The notes under the pieces: generated by a model
What the model saw: the letters and a program-made list of their open reading frames with translations, nothing else
The model's database searches: none
Told to the model about the DNA's origin: nothing
Shown here: one piece after another, positions 15,546 to 25,099 of the stretch
Numbering within the stretch: position 1 is the first letter of the stretch
Layout of the letters: every line of letters begins with the position of its first letter
Assembly: GCA_017525225.1 (NCBI GenBank)
Contig: JAFXTB010000090.1
Coordinates: forward strand, 1-54,499
Reading direction: 5' to 3'
Source of the DNA: Kiritimatiellia bacterium
GTDB lineage: Bacteria; Verrucomicrobiota; Kiritimatiellia; RFP12; UBA1067
Length of the DNA stretch: 54,499 nt
Position numbers and translations under genes: made by a program

Positions 15546-17750
15546 CTATTCCGCCGTCAATCCCATGCGAAGCGCTGGCAATGCACAGACGGCCCTAAAT
15601 GAATAGTCGAAAATGTAGAACCCGTCTAGACCAAGTGCCCGGACCGCCTTTATCTGCTCAATGAGGTTCTCCTTATCATCCAAGGTGCTTTGCCAGCATG
15701 TTATACCTATGCCTGGACGCAACTTCGCCGTGGAATCCCTGAAGTATCCGAAATGCGACCGTACCAGTCCCTTGAAGGCAAAGTGATTGCTGATGTAATA
15801 GTCCATAGGACAGACAAAGTCGAGCAAACCCTCTCGGCACCACGCCCCCCAATCCTGGCCGACTCCATGCGGAGCCCCCTCGTTGGTGTGGAACACAGAG
15901 GCCGATATCCTCACACCCGGGCACTCGGAACGGACCCGTTTCGAGACGGTACGGACAAGCGCGGTGATGTTGTCACAACGAAACGCATCCCATTCCTTCT
16001 CGAGTCTCGGCGACTTCCGCACGTCTTCCGGCCAATTGTCGAGTTTTCGCCCGATACGTTTTTCAAACGCCGCGCGACAGCCCGAACAAAAGCACTGGTC
16101 CTTGTCCATGTAGCGGATGTAGTCTAGATGAATGCCCGTGGGGTTCAGATGCGCCAGACGTACGAACATCTCCGTCTCTGCAGCGAGATTCAACGGATCC
16201 GACGGACACATGAACATCGGCTCGCTCTTTCCTTTGAACGTGACAACAGTCCGGCCCTTGAAGCCCTTTGGAAATCCCTCGTGAGCCTCCCAGCATATCT
16301 TCCAGAGGTGACACTCAACATCGTACTTGCGACATGCCTCCATACACTTGTCGGGATTATGTTCCACATCCGCATACGCATAGTTTGGCAATACGCCGTT
16401 GAGGCCGTTGTCCTTGAGGAACCGAATAGCGTTGTCCCAACTGCCGAACGGCGAATTCCCCCTGTCTATGCGGGAACAGAACGACCATGTGCAACAGATG
16501 GCCCGCCATTCCCCCTTCTTCGCAGGTTGCGAGGCGAACCAGTTGGCCTGCCGCCGCTCTGAATCGCATGCGCGCCGCTCCGCATCCGCGAACCCGGTCT
16601 TCCATGCTGGATTCACATCGCCAAGAATCGCCCGCATCATGGCCCGCCCCGGACTACCGTATGTGCTCCAAGCGCCGCCGTAATGATATCCCCTGGCCGT
16701 CCTAACGAACGCAGGTACGGGCGACGGCTTATGATCGGCACCAGCCCAACGCCCGAGCACTTCACAACCATCTGTCTCGGCAAGTACGACCAATCCGTCC
16801 GCATCGTTGTCAGGAAAGAATTGCGGTTGCTCCGGCACGGAAAGCGCAGTACGGCAAAAACCGACGAAGGGGGGATTCTCTGGATGTTTTGCCGCAACGT
16901 AGTAATGGTCGCGCTTGACACCCAAGACCTCGTCCACCCCTTTGGCAAGCAAATAGCAAGCGAACACCTTGCCACCGTTCTCGCAGAATCTGCGCAACGC
17001 CGATACAGACTTGTCCGGTACATACGGATTGAACGGTAGCACAACCAGCTTCGCTCCTATCAACTGCTCGTCATCAAGGTCGTAATCAGGAACGGCGGAG
17101 GCCGTCACTCCGCAATCGCGGATTATCTTCGTCATGCCCTCCGTGAACTTGTGGAAGTTGACGGGATTCTCTCTTGGCATCTGCTTCATTGCGTAGTTCC
17201 CGCGCACCACCACAACTTCTGGATCCAAACCGTACGCTTCAAGGTTGGAAAGGAGAAACGAAGTGTCGTTGGTTCCGCCGCGCCACGCGGCGATGGTGAA
17301 GGACGACACCTTGTCCCATCCAGCAGGGTGGCCCTCGATGCGCCTCGCAAGCGATTTGTCGATGACAACGCGCTTCCACTCGCCAGACCTCCCTGGGACA
17401 AACGACGTGGAATAACACCCACCACCGCTACAGTTGAAGTACAAACTGAACGACGATACCGGCTCGTTGTCGCGGCTCATGAAGTCAAACGATATGCCAC
17501 TCATCCGCTTGAGATTGCAAGTCAAGGCCACATCCCATTTCACGCGGCTGTTTCTGTTGGTGGAAAACGGCGCGCCCAATTCTATGACACCAGCCGATAC
17601 AAGCTTCGGTTCTGGAGACCCTTCCTTGGGGAGAATCTGTTCAACATTCAGAGCCAGAGCGTCGGCGCGAGAAGAAAAAGACATCACCGACAGCAATGCT
17701 GTCAGCAGAATCCGTACAATATTGCCTGCAATTAGTGGTTCTCGGTACAT
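15546..17750 (-). CDS. Secreted GHL10/family-10-like glycosyl hydrolase with N-terminal accessory domains
   Basis: The 734-residue product has an N-terminal export segment (about residues 8-31). A CBM-like beta domain spans about 35-190 (DVALTCNLKRMSGISFDFMS). A ThuA/glutamine-amidotransferase-like middle spans about 190-390 (KLVVLPFNPYVPD, then FCENGGKVFACYL). The C-terminal TIM-barrel-like part carries the GHL10 motif GIHLDYIRYMDK and a nearby CFCSGC cluster. GHL10 proteins are putative glycoside hydrolases, mostly of unknown specificity. The start overlaps the preceding short gene by 19 bases, suggesting translational coupling; no clear Shine-Dalgarno is present. Confidence 0.75.
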   Translation of the reverse strand: MYREPLIAGNIVRILLTALLSVMSFSSRADALALNVEQILPKEGSPEPKLVSAGVIELGAPFSTNRNSRVKWDVALTCNLKRMSGISFDFMSRDNEPVSSFSLYFNCSGGGCYSTSFVPGRSGEWKRVVIDKSLARRIEGHPAGWDKVSSFTIAAWRGGTNDTSFLLSNLEAYGLDPEVVVVRGNYAMKQMPRENPVNFHKFTEGMTKIIRDCGVTASAVPDYDLDDEQLIGAKLVVLPFNPYVPDKSVSALRRFCENGGKVFACYLLAKGVDEVLGVKRDHYYVAAKHPENPPFVGFCRTALSVPEQPQFFPDNDADGLVVLAETDGCEVLGRWAGADHKPSPVPAFVRTARGYHYGGAWSTYGSPGRAMMRAILGDVNPAWKTGFADAERRACDSERRQANWFASQPAKKGEWRAICCTWSFCSRIDRGNSPFGSWDNAIRFLKDNGLNGVLPNYAYADVEHNPDKCMEACRKYDVECHLWKICWEAHEGFPKGFKGRTVVTFKGKSEPMFMCPSDPLNLAAETEMFVRLAHLNPTGIHLDYIRYMDKDQCFCSGCRAAFEKRIGRKLDNWPEDVRKSPRLEKEWDAFRCDNITALVRTVSKRVRSECPGVRISASVFHTNEGAPHGVGQDWGAWCREGLLDFVCPMDYYISNHFAFKGLVRSHFGYFRDSTAKLRPGIGITCWQSTLDDKENLIEQIKAVRALGLDGFYIFDYSFRAVCALPALRMGLTAE

Positions 17751-18052
17751 GATGATGCTCTCGCCAATGATCCGGCGACACTACCCGTATCAGCCGCTAT
17801 AGTCACAATTGCGCCTGCTGCAAATGTCATCGCATTGCCGGTGATGGACAGTGTCTCGCCTCCCGTGGGCTTTGCGACTATTCCAGTCACTTTGCCGTCT
17901 GCATCGCAGCTGACCTGAACCTTGCCACCGTATAGTGAAATTGTCTCATTCAATCCGCCTGACCATTCCCCTTCAGCCCAAAGTAGCGAAGGGACGATCA
18001 TCATTGAAAGAGCAACCATGGCATCACCCATGAAACTTTTATGAATATGCAT
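17732..18052 (-). CDS. Short secreted protein: truncated N-terminal beta-repeat domain
   Basis: The 106-residue product has a signal peptide (about 1-26, ending LLWA). It then has one domain with segments WSGGLNETISLYGGKVQV, GGETLSITGNAMTFAAGA and VTIAADTGSVAG, a pattern usually found at the start of long beta-strand repeat proteins. It stops after SLARASSCTENH, in a sequence unlike the rest, 19 bases inside the next gene. A frameshift or deletion of a longer gene seems likely. It could still act as the leader of the operon. AAAGGA lies 6-10 bases before the ATG. Confidence 0.6.
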   Translation of the reverse strand: MHIHKSFMGDAMVALSMMIVPSLLWAEGEWSGGLNETISLYGGKVQVSCDADGKVTGIVAKPTGGETLSITGNAMTFAAGAIVTIAADTGSVAGSLARASSCTENH

Positions 18053-18083
18053 AATTTTTCCTTTTTCCCCAAGTGGTGATGTA

Positions 18084-18092
18084 ATATTAGCA
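18084..18092 (-). promoter_or_regulatory. Extended -10 promoter (TGC-TAATAT) of the divergent minus-strand operon
   Basis: The minus strand reads TGC-TAATAT about 30 bases before the ATG at 18052. It lies back to back with the regulator promoter, so the 130-bp intergenic region should carry both promoters and the operator. Confidence 0.5.
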
Positions 18093-18119
18093 CATCATTT
18101 AGGATATTGCAATTGCCCG

Positions 18120-18156
18120 CCATGTCATTTTCGATAAATTATCCATGTCGTTATCG
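18120..18156. promoter_or_regulatory. Candidate operator: two direct repeats CCATGTCnTTnTCG
   Basis: CCATGTCATTTTCG (18120-18133) and CCATGTCGTTATCG (18143-18156) match at 12 of 14 positions and lie 23 bases apart. The second overlaps the -35 zone of the XylR-type gene. A perfect GATAA-A-TTATC palindrome (about 18133-18143) sits between them. AraC-family activators commonly bind direct repeats of this kind. Control of both divergent units is inferred. Confidence 0.5.
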
Positions 18157-18165
18157 CATGAAATA

Positions 18166-18174
18166 TGCTATACT
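18166..18174 (+). promoter_or_regulatory. Extended -10 promoter (TGC-TATACT), leaderless start of the XylR-type gene
   Basis: TGC-TATACT is followed by exactly eight bases and then ATG 18183. An earlier in-frame ATG at 18165 lies inside this promoter element, so it cannot be the start of the same transcript. Confidence 0.65.
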
Positions 18175-18182
18175 GTCTGCAC

Positions 18183-19319
18183 ATGAAAAAAGTATTGGTA
18201 TCCTTCTCGGCTAATTCAGTCGCCTCTCGCGAATTTCTGACCGGCGTGTTCAGCTATGTCAACGCCGACCATGCTTGGAACCTGCAGCTAGGCCCTGAAC
18301 CTTACTCACTCACGCCAGAATATCTTGCATCCACAGTGCGTGACGGCCTTGACGGCATCATTACCGGGATGAACAGGGTGACGGACGGGTACAAAGCGCT
18401 AATAAAGATCGATCTGCCGATAGCACTCAACAATTTTCCGCCGGAACTGCCGCCACGACGTCCAAACATAGCCGTACTGCACAATGATGAAACCGCCATC
18501 GGACGTGCCGCCGCGAAAATGCTGCGTTCGAAAGGACAGTTCCGTTCATACGGATTCGTGCCGAATCCCGAACGTTCCTATTGGTCTGTATTCCGTGAAC
18601 GCGGGTTTAGGCTGGAACTTGCAAGATGGCGACAGATTCCCCATACGTTCAGGCACGGGAAAATGGAACTCGGGGAATGGTTGAAATCACTTCCAAAGCC
18701 GATTGCCGTGTTCGCGGCATTTGATCTGTTGGCGGCACGGGTGATAGAGGCATGCAAGGGAAAACGGTTATGCGTACCGGAACAGGTCGCCGTTGTTGGC
18801 GTCGATAACGATGAAGTCATCTGCAACGCCATTCGTCCGACGCTCTCCAGCGTACGTCCAGATCATGTCGAACTGGCGCGGCGTGCCGCCGCAGAACTGG
18901 ACAAGATGATGCACGGTAAAAGGACGTCACCCCCCAGACCTATCTTCATTCCACCTTTGGGAGTAATCGAACGTGATTCCACACGAGCCGTTCCACCGGC
19001 AGGATTCCTCATCCGTGAAGGACTTGCATACATCAACGAGAATGCCGTAAAGGGCATCGGCGTCAAGGACGTCGCCAGGCATCTCAGGATATCCGAGAGC
19101 CTTGCAAGACTGCGATTCCGCACAATCCACGGACGATCCATCAAAGACATGATTCTCGATGCGCGCCTCGCAGAGATCAAGCGACAGCTTGAAAAGACCT
19201 CCGACACGCTCGTTCAAATTGCCGCCAAGACCGGCTTCTCGTCCGCCTGCAGGCTGTCGCACTTCTTCAAGACGCGCTGCGGCATTGCTCCGCAGACCTG
19301 GCGCATCACGCATATCTAA
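18183..19319 (+). CDS. XylR-type transcriptional regulator (LacI-like sensor plus AraC helix-turn-helix)
   Basis: The 378-residue protein begins MKKVLVSFSANSVASREFL. Residues 1-270 resemble the periplasmic-binding-protein-like effector domain of XylR/LacI regulators: DGIITGMNR, IAVLHNDETAIGRAA, VFAAFDLLAARVIEAC and VAVVGVDNDEVICN. Residues about 280-375 form an AraC double helix-turn-helix (VKDVARHLRISESLARLRF, then LVQIAAKTGFSSACRLSHFF and a GIAPQTWR end). It probably senses a sugar and activates the divergent operon at 9941-18052. No Shine-Dalgarno is present; the start is set by the adjacent promoter and predicts a leaderless mRNA. Confidence 0.85.
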   Translation: MKKVLVSFSANSVASREFLTGVFSYVNADHAWNLQLGPEPYSLTPEYLASTVRDGLDGIITGMNRVTDGYKALIKIDLPIALNNFPPELPPRRPNIAVLHNDETAIGRAAAKMLRSKGQFRSYGFVPNPERSYWSVFRERGFRLELARWRQIPHTFRHGKMELGEWLKSLPKPIAVFAAFDLLAARVIEACKGKRLCVPEQVAVVGVDNDEVICNAIRPTLSSVRPDHVELARRAAAELDKMMHGKRTSPPRPIFIPPLGVIERDSTRAVPPAGFLIREGLAYINENAVKGIGVKDVARHLRISESLARLRFRTIHGRSIKDMILDARLAEIKRQLEKTSDTLVQIAAKTGFSSACRLSHFFKTRCGIAPQTWRITHI

Positions 19320-19392
19320 GACTTGCGTCCGTCGTCAACATCCAGCCCGCCGCCCGCACGGTTCCGGTATCCCGACCCGCCGCGCACAAATC

Positions 19393-19707
19393 TCATGGCG
19401 CGTGAACGGGCAGGAAAGCATCCGCGCCCGCGACAGATCGGCAATATTCAAGAAAGGACAAGCCCGCTTCCGCCGCACAGCGCTTCATTTCTCGGATACT
19501 TTCTATGTAGCGCTTCGGGGCGTGCCCGAACCGCGAGGATATCTCATGGCGAACTGCATTAGAATTCTCGGGACCTGTCTCCAATTCCATGATATAATCT
19601 GCATCCTGGGCAGAGTGTAGCAAATACGCGCATGTGCGCGCAATATGGACTAGTCCACTTTCTGATGGGAAAATCGTCGGGCGTACATATTTCCTGTCAG
19701 ATTCCAT
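19393..19707 (-). CDS. Hypothetical protein, 104 residues
   Basis: This frame fills most of the gap 19320-19780. Its composition looks coding: VHIARTCAYLLHSAQDADYI, then an amphipathic helical end RYIESIREMKRCAAEAGLSF. I recognise no family. An in-frame ATG at 19707 has only a distant AAGG upstream; a shorter start at 19590 would give 65 residues. It might also be the remnant of a longer gene. A TGATATAAT on the opposite strand (19587-19595) lies inside it, so the strand assignment is not secure. Confidence 0.4.
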   Translation of the reverse strand: MESDRKYVRPTIFPSESGLVHIARTCAYLLHSAQDADYIMELETGPENSNAVRHEISSRFGHAPKRYIESIREMKRCAAEAGLSFLEYCRSVAGADAFLPVHAP

Positions 19708-19780
19708 CCGTTCGGATGCCTTACATTGAAAATGTCTCGGTCTTGCATGTGAGACCGCAGAAGAAAAGGAGGGAAAAGCC

Positions 19781-20215
19781 ATGTACTACATCAAGGCAAT
19801 CATCGCAGCGGGCGCGATTCTGGCGTTCGTCGGCCCGGCCGCCGCCGATACCCGGCAGGAATTCCGCGATTCGATGGGGCGCTTCCAGGGTTCGGCGACC
19901 ACCGATTCGTACGGGCGCACGACATACCGCGATGCGCAGGGCCGTACGATAGGCACGGCAACCAAGGACTCGTACGGCCACGTCACCTTCCGGGACGCCC
20001 AGGGCCGTACCAAGGGCACCGCCACAAGCGACTCGTACGGTAGGACGATCTTCCGGGACGCGCAGGGCAGGACGCAGGGGACCTCGTCGGCCTCAAGCTA
20101 CGGCACCACCATCTACCGCGATGCACAAGGCAGGACGCAGGGGACGGCCCAAACCTCCAACGGCGCCATCATCTACCGCGATGCGCAAGGTCGGACGAAA
20201 GGAACGGTACGCTGA
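19781..20215 (+). CDS. Secreted protein made of 21-residue RDAQGRT repeats
   Basis: The 144-residue protein has a signal peptide (about 1-22, ending PAAAD). Six tandem units of about 21 residues follow, with consensus YRDAQGRTxGTAtxdSYGrt; the first is degenerate (RDSMGRFQG) and the last is cut short (RDAQGRTKGTVR). The units resemble YD-type or beta-hairpin repeats, but I cannot assign a named family. A strong AGGAGGG lies eight bases before the ATG. A -10-like TACATT at 19722-19727 could start a leader of about 47 bases with a small stem (CGGTCT/AGACCG). A hairpin follows the gene. It probably acts in the periplasm or envelope; the function is unknown. Confidence 0.75.
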   Translation: MYYIKAIIAAGAILAFVGPAAADTRQEFRDSMGRFQGSATTDSYGRTTYRDAQGRTIGTATKDSYGHVTFRDAQGRTKGTATSDSYGRTIFRDAQGRTQGTSSASSYGTTIYRDAQGRTQGTAQTSNGAIIYRDAQGRTKGTVR

Positions 20216-20232
20216 TCCACATACGAACGAAA

Positions 20233-20254
20233 CCCGCATCTTGGCAGATGCGGG
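20233..20254. terminator. Bidirectional hairpin terminator CCCGCATC/GATGCGGG
   Basis: A perfect 8-bp stem has a 6-base loop. On the minus strand, after tRNA-Cys, it is followed by TTTCGTT, so it should end the basic-protein/tRNA transcript. On the plus strand it follows the repeat-protein gene by 17 bases, with a weaker T content. Confidence 0.65.
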
Positions 20255-20267
20255 GCTGCTTTCCAAT

Positions 20268-20341
20268 TGGAGGTGGGAAGCGGAGTTGAACCGCTGTGGA
20301 CGGATTTGCAGTCCGTAGCCTAACCGCTCGGCCATCCCACC
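20268..20341 (-). tRNA. tRNA-Cys (anticodon GCA)
   Basis: On the minus strand the acceptor stem GGTGGGA pairs with TCCCACC, followed by discriminator T and an encoded CCA. The D-arm is GGCCGAGCGGTTAGGCT-like. The anticodon loop CTGCAAA gives GCA, and the T-arm contains GGTTCAACTCC. The length is 74 bases with CCA. U73 and GCA are the identity elements for cysteine. It follows the 32-residue basic protein gene by 20 bases and precedes a hairpin terminator, so both genes should share one transcript. Confidence 0.95.
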
Positions 20342-20361
20342 TTGAATCGGCCAGAGGATGC

Positions 20362-20460
20362 CTACTTGGCCTTCTTCGCCGCGAGAAGCTTTGCGTTCAG
20401 ACGCTTGTTGTACGCTTTGCGACGAGCCCTCTTGGCACGTGTTCTAAGTTGTTGTCCCAT
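20362..20460 (-). CDS. Tiny highly basic protein (32 residues)
   Basis: The gene reads MGQQLRTRAKRARRKAYNKR and then LNAKLLAAKKAK. There are 13 Lys/Arg residues, no acidic residues and a helical alanine-rich end. The composition and size resemble small ribosome-associated proteins or ribosomal proteins such as Thx/bS22, but I cannot assign it to one. There is no Shine-Dalgarno; an extended -10 (TGG-TATAAT) ends seven bases before the ATG, so the start is predicted leaderless. tRNA-Cys lies 20 bases downstream on the same strand. The good promoter, clean composition and terminator make it a real gene despite its length. Confidence 0.75.
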   Translation of the reverse strand: MGQQLRTRAKRARRKAYNKRLNAKLLAAKKAK

Positions 20461-20467
20461 GCGCGAT

Positions 20468-20476
20468 ATTATACCA
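20468..20476 (-). promoter_or_regulatory. Extended -10 promoter (TGG-TATAAT), leaderless start
   Basis: TGG-TATAAT is followed by seven bases and then the ATG of the basic protein gene. TTGCGT lies 17 bases upstream as a partial -35. It should also drive tRNA-Cys. Confidence 0.75.
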
Positions 20477-20517
20477 AACCCGTTGTCCGTACGCAAGGGG
20501 GCTTTTTAATATTTTGC

Positions 20518-20559
20518 GTAGTTTTCGAAAGCGGAAAATTTGTAGTTAGCAAAAGCGGA
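20518..20559. repeat. Imperfect direct repeat GTAGTTnnCnAAAGCGGA
   Basis: Two 18-base copies (20518-20535 and 20542-20559) lie 24 bases apart, upstream of the basic-protein promoter. They may be an operator. The rest of 20477-20638 shows no gene. Confidence 0.3.
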
Positions 20560-20638
20560 ATGGAATTCACCTCCGATTGGCCCTTGGATTGTTCGTGAAG
20601 ACCACCTAAGGGGTCACCGCGAAAGGGTGAAAATGCCA

Positions 20639-22213
20639 TCAGAGCTCAACTGGCACGAGAACCACGTCTCCTGGGGCGCAAGGGAGAGCGAAACGGACGG
20701 TGTTGCCGCTTCTCTTCTTGTCGCGGCGCATAACCTCGCGCAGCGAATCGAACGAAAGGCCGTCCGGCAGGGTGGTCGGCAGCCCTACGCCTGCGAAGAG
20801 CGCGGCGACCTTGTCCGGCCAGTCGGCGGACGCATGGCCGAGCCTGACCGCGAGCCGGGCCTCCTCGACGGTACCGATGGCGACCGCCTCGCCGTGGCGT
20901 ACCCGGTAGTCGGTAAGAGTCTCAACGGCGTGTCCGACAGTATGGCCGAGGTTTAACTTGGCGCGGATGCCCTTCTCGCGCGGATCCTCGCGCACGATGT
21001 GCACCTTGACCGCGAGTGCGCGGGAGACGAACGCTGCGAGCCCGGCCAGGTCTGCGAAATCGTCCCATGTCGCATCGTCGGCGAGCGGTCTCAGGCCGTC
21101 GAAGAAGTCGAAGTGCGTGGCAAGGTCGGCATCGCCGATGAGCGCATGCTTCACCATCTCGGCCAGGCCGCACCGCCATTCTCCGGCGGGCAGGGTGAGG
21201 AGGGTCTCCACGTCGGCCGCCACGAGGCTGGGCGAATGGAACGCGCCCACCATGTTCTTGGCGCCGGGCAGGTCGCAGCCGGTCTTGCCGCCGGTGGAGG
21301 CGTCCACCATCGCCAGGAGCGTGGTAGGCACGTTCACCCAGCGCATCCCGCGCATCCAGGTGGCTGCGGCGAAGCCCGTGAGGTCGCCCGTGACGCCCCC
21401 GCCAACGGCGACGGCGAAATCGCCGCGTCCGAGTTCCGCCTGCATGAAGGCCTTCCAGATATCCTGCACGGTGGCGAGGGTCTTCGCCCCCTCGCCTGCC
21501 GGGATCACGCACCGATGCGGCTGGATCCCTGCGGCGCGCATGGAGTCCATCACACGCTCGCCGTAGTACTGGTGCGTGTTCCCGTCGCACACCACGACGC
21601 AACGGCAGCCAAGGTCGCGCGCCTGCGCCCAGCCGCCGATGCTCCCGAGGATGTTCTCGCCCACGACCACGTCGGAGGGGACGTCGCCCGTGGCGATGCG
21701 GTAGGAACCAAAGAGTATCTCGGCGGCGTCCACGAGGCTGTCGAGGGAACGACCGGCCACGTCGAGCCGGCGGCGGAAGGAGGCGTAGTGGCTGGCGCGT
21801 TTCTCCATGAGGGCTTCCAGCGCGACGCCCGAATCCGATATCCCGTTGTTGACAAGCGGGCGCGTACCCGGCGTGAGATCGATGTGCGTGCGGAGGATGT
21901 CGATGGGGCAGTCGAGGCAGACGACCGTACCCGACTCCTCTGCCAGCGCACGGTTCTCCGTGTCGAGCAAGGTTCCACCGCCCAGCGCCACCACGGCGCG
22001 GTCGCATGCGGCCACCTCGGCGAGAGCGCGCTTCTCGCGCGCACGGAACCCCTCTTCACCCTCTGCGGCGAAGATCGCCTTCACGGGCATGCCGGCATCG
22101 TTCTGGATGAAACGGTCCAGATCCAGGAATTCGAGCGCCAGCCGTTCCGACAGCAGCTTACCAAGAGTGGTCTTCCCGCTGCCAGGCGGTCCGTAGAGGT
22201 ACAGGTTGTGCAT
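20639..22213 (-). CDS. aroKB: Bifunctional shikimate kinase / 3-dehydroquinate synthase
   Basis: The N-terminal domain (about residues 1-165) is shikimate kinase: P-loop GPPGSGKTT, then FLDLDRFIQ and VALGGGTLL. The C-terminal domain (about 175-524) is 3-dehydroquinate synthase: GGGVTGDLTGFAAATWMRG, VPTTLLAMVDASTGGKTG, MVKHALIGD and LNLGHTVGHAVE (metal-binding histidines). The protein catalyses step 2 (AroB) and step 5 (AroK) of the shikimate pathway in the cytoplasm. Such fusions are known, for example in Thermotoga. The ATG at 22213 overlaps the upstream stop as TGATG, so translation is coupled to the RRM gene. Confidence 0.93.
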   Translation of the reverse strand: MHNLYLYGPPGSGKTTLGKLLSERLALEFLDLDRFIQNDAGMPVKAIFAAEGEEGFRAREKRALAEVAACDRAVVALGGGTLLDTENRALAEESGTVVCLDCPIDILRTHIDLTPGTRPLVNNGISDSGVALEALMEKRASHYASFRRRLDVAGRSLDSLVDAAEILFGSYRIATGDVPSDVVVGENILGSIGGWAQARDLGCRCVVVCDGNTHQYYGERVMDSMRAAGIQPHRCVIPAGEGAKTLATVQDIWKAFMQAELGRGDFAVAVGGGVTGDLTGFAAATWMRGMRWVNVPTTLLAMVDASTGGKTGCDLPGAKNMVGAFHSPSLVAADVETLLTLPAGEWRCGLAEMVKHALIGDADLATHFDFFDGLRPLADDATWDDFADLAGLAAFVSRALAVKVHIVREDPREKGIRAKLNLGHTVGHAVETLTDYRVRHGEAVAIGTVEEARLAVRLGHASADWPDKVAALFAGVGLPTTLPDGLSFDSLREVMRRDKKRSGNTVRFALPCAPGDVVLVPVEL

Positions 22214-22683
22214 CAACCCTCGCTAACAACTGTGTTCTTGGCCTCGTTGACGCGCATCTTCCGCCCCATGACCTCCTTGTCGTTCAGCGCGGCGATGGCG
22301 GCTTCTGCCTCTGGGCGGTTCGGCATCACCACGAAGCCGAAACCCTTGGACTTGTCGTTGTAGCGGTTCGTTACCACGCGCACGGTGTCGACCTTGCCGA
22401 ACGGCTCAAATGCCTGGCGGAGCTGGTCTTCCGTCATGTCGTAGCTGAGGTTGCCCACGTATATCTCCACGCTGCCCGGGGGGATCGGGATGCGTGTCTC
22501 GGACGGTCTCGCCTCGCGGCGGGACTTCGCGGGCTGCTTGCGTCCGGAGGCGGCCTTACTGCCGGCGGACATGCGGCCGACGAGGAAACCCACGACCAGC
22601 CCGACAACCAGCGCGCCGGCCAGCGCTACAAGCGCATGCGGCGGACATTTCGCGGCGCATTCTGCGAATATGACTGTGCTCAT
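22213..22683 (-). CDS. RRM RNA-binding protein with an N-terminal membrane anchor
   Basis: Counting from the ATG at 22683, which follows a purine-rich GAGAGAAGAAG, the protein has 156 residues. A transmembrane helix spans about 16-37 (VALAGALVVGLVVGFLVG). A basic linker spans 40-70. A single RNA recognition motif spans about 72-150, with RNP2 (IYVGNL, 74-79) and RNP1 (KGFGFVVM, 113-120). Small free RRM proteins are common in bacteria; a membrane-tethered one is unusual. It is downstream of rpoD by about 37 bases and overlaps aroKB by one base. A role in localising or stabilising mRNA at the membrane is only inferred. An earlier in-frame ATG at 22743 would overlap rpoD. Confidence 0.8.
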   Translation of the reverse strand: MSTVIFAECAAKCPPHALVALAGALVVGLVVGFLVGRMSAGSKAASGRKQPAKSRREARPSETRIPIPPGSVEIYVGNLSYDMTEDQLRQAFEPFGKVDTVRVVTNRYNDKSKGFGFVVMPNRPEAEAAIAALNDKEVMGRKMRVNEAKNTVVSEG

Positions 22684-22720
22684 CTTCTTCTCTCTCTTCC
22701 TTTTTCTCTTCTTCTCTTGG

Positions 22721-24937
<2,217 letters not shown>

Positions 24938-25041
24938 GGCCTCTCCAGACTATAATTCAACTATACAGTGCGATGTCAAGGGGGTAGGATATCACTTTTG
25001 CCGGGCGATGTCAAGGGGGCTTGCGCGAAATAATGGAATTA

Positions 25042-25050
25042 TGGTATAAT
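25042..25050 (+). promoter_or_regulatory. Extended -10 promoter (TGG-TATAAT) of purM
   Basis: The element lies 49 bases before the purM GTG. It leaves a leader of about 43 bases with a Shine-Dalgarno. The weak -35 is typical of this window. Confidence 0.7.
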
Positions 25051-25099
25051 GTGACCCTTGCAGTTCTTGGATTCCCCAAACGAACGAAAGAGAGACACC

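Noticed and set aside
18165-18182. Upstream ATG as the start of the XylR-type regulator
   Set aside because: It lies within the extended -10 element, so it would not be on the transcript.
19587-19595. Plus-strand TGATATAAT as promoter for the repeat-protein gene
   Set aside because: It lies about 190 bases from the ATG and inside a coding-like minus-strand frame; a nearer TACATT is a simpler choice, though I cannot exclude it.
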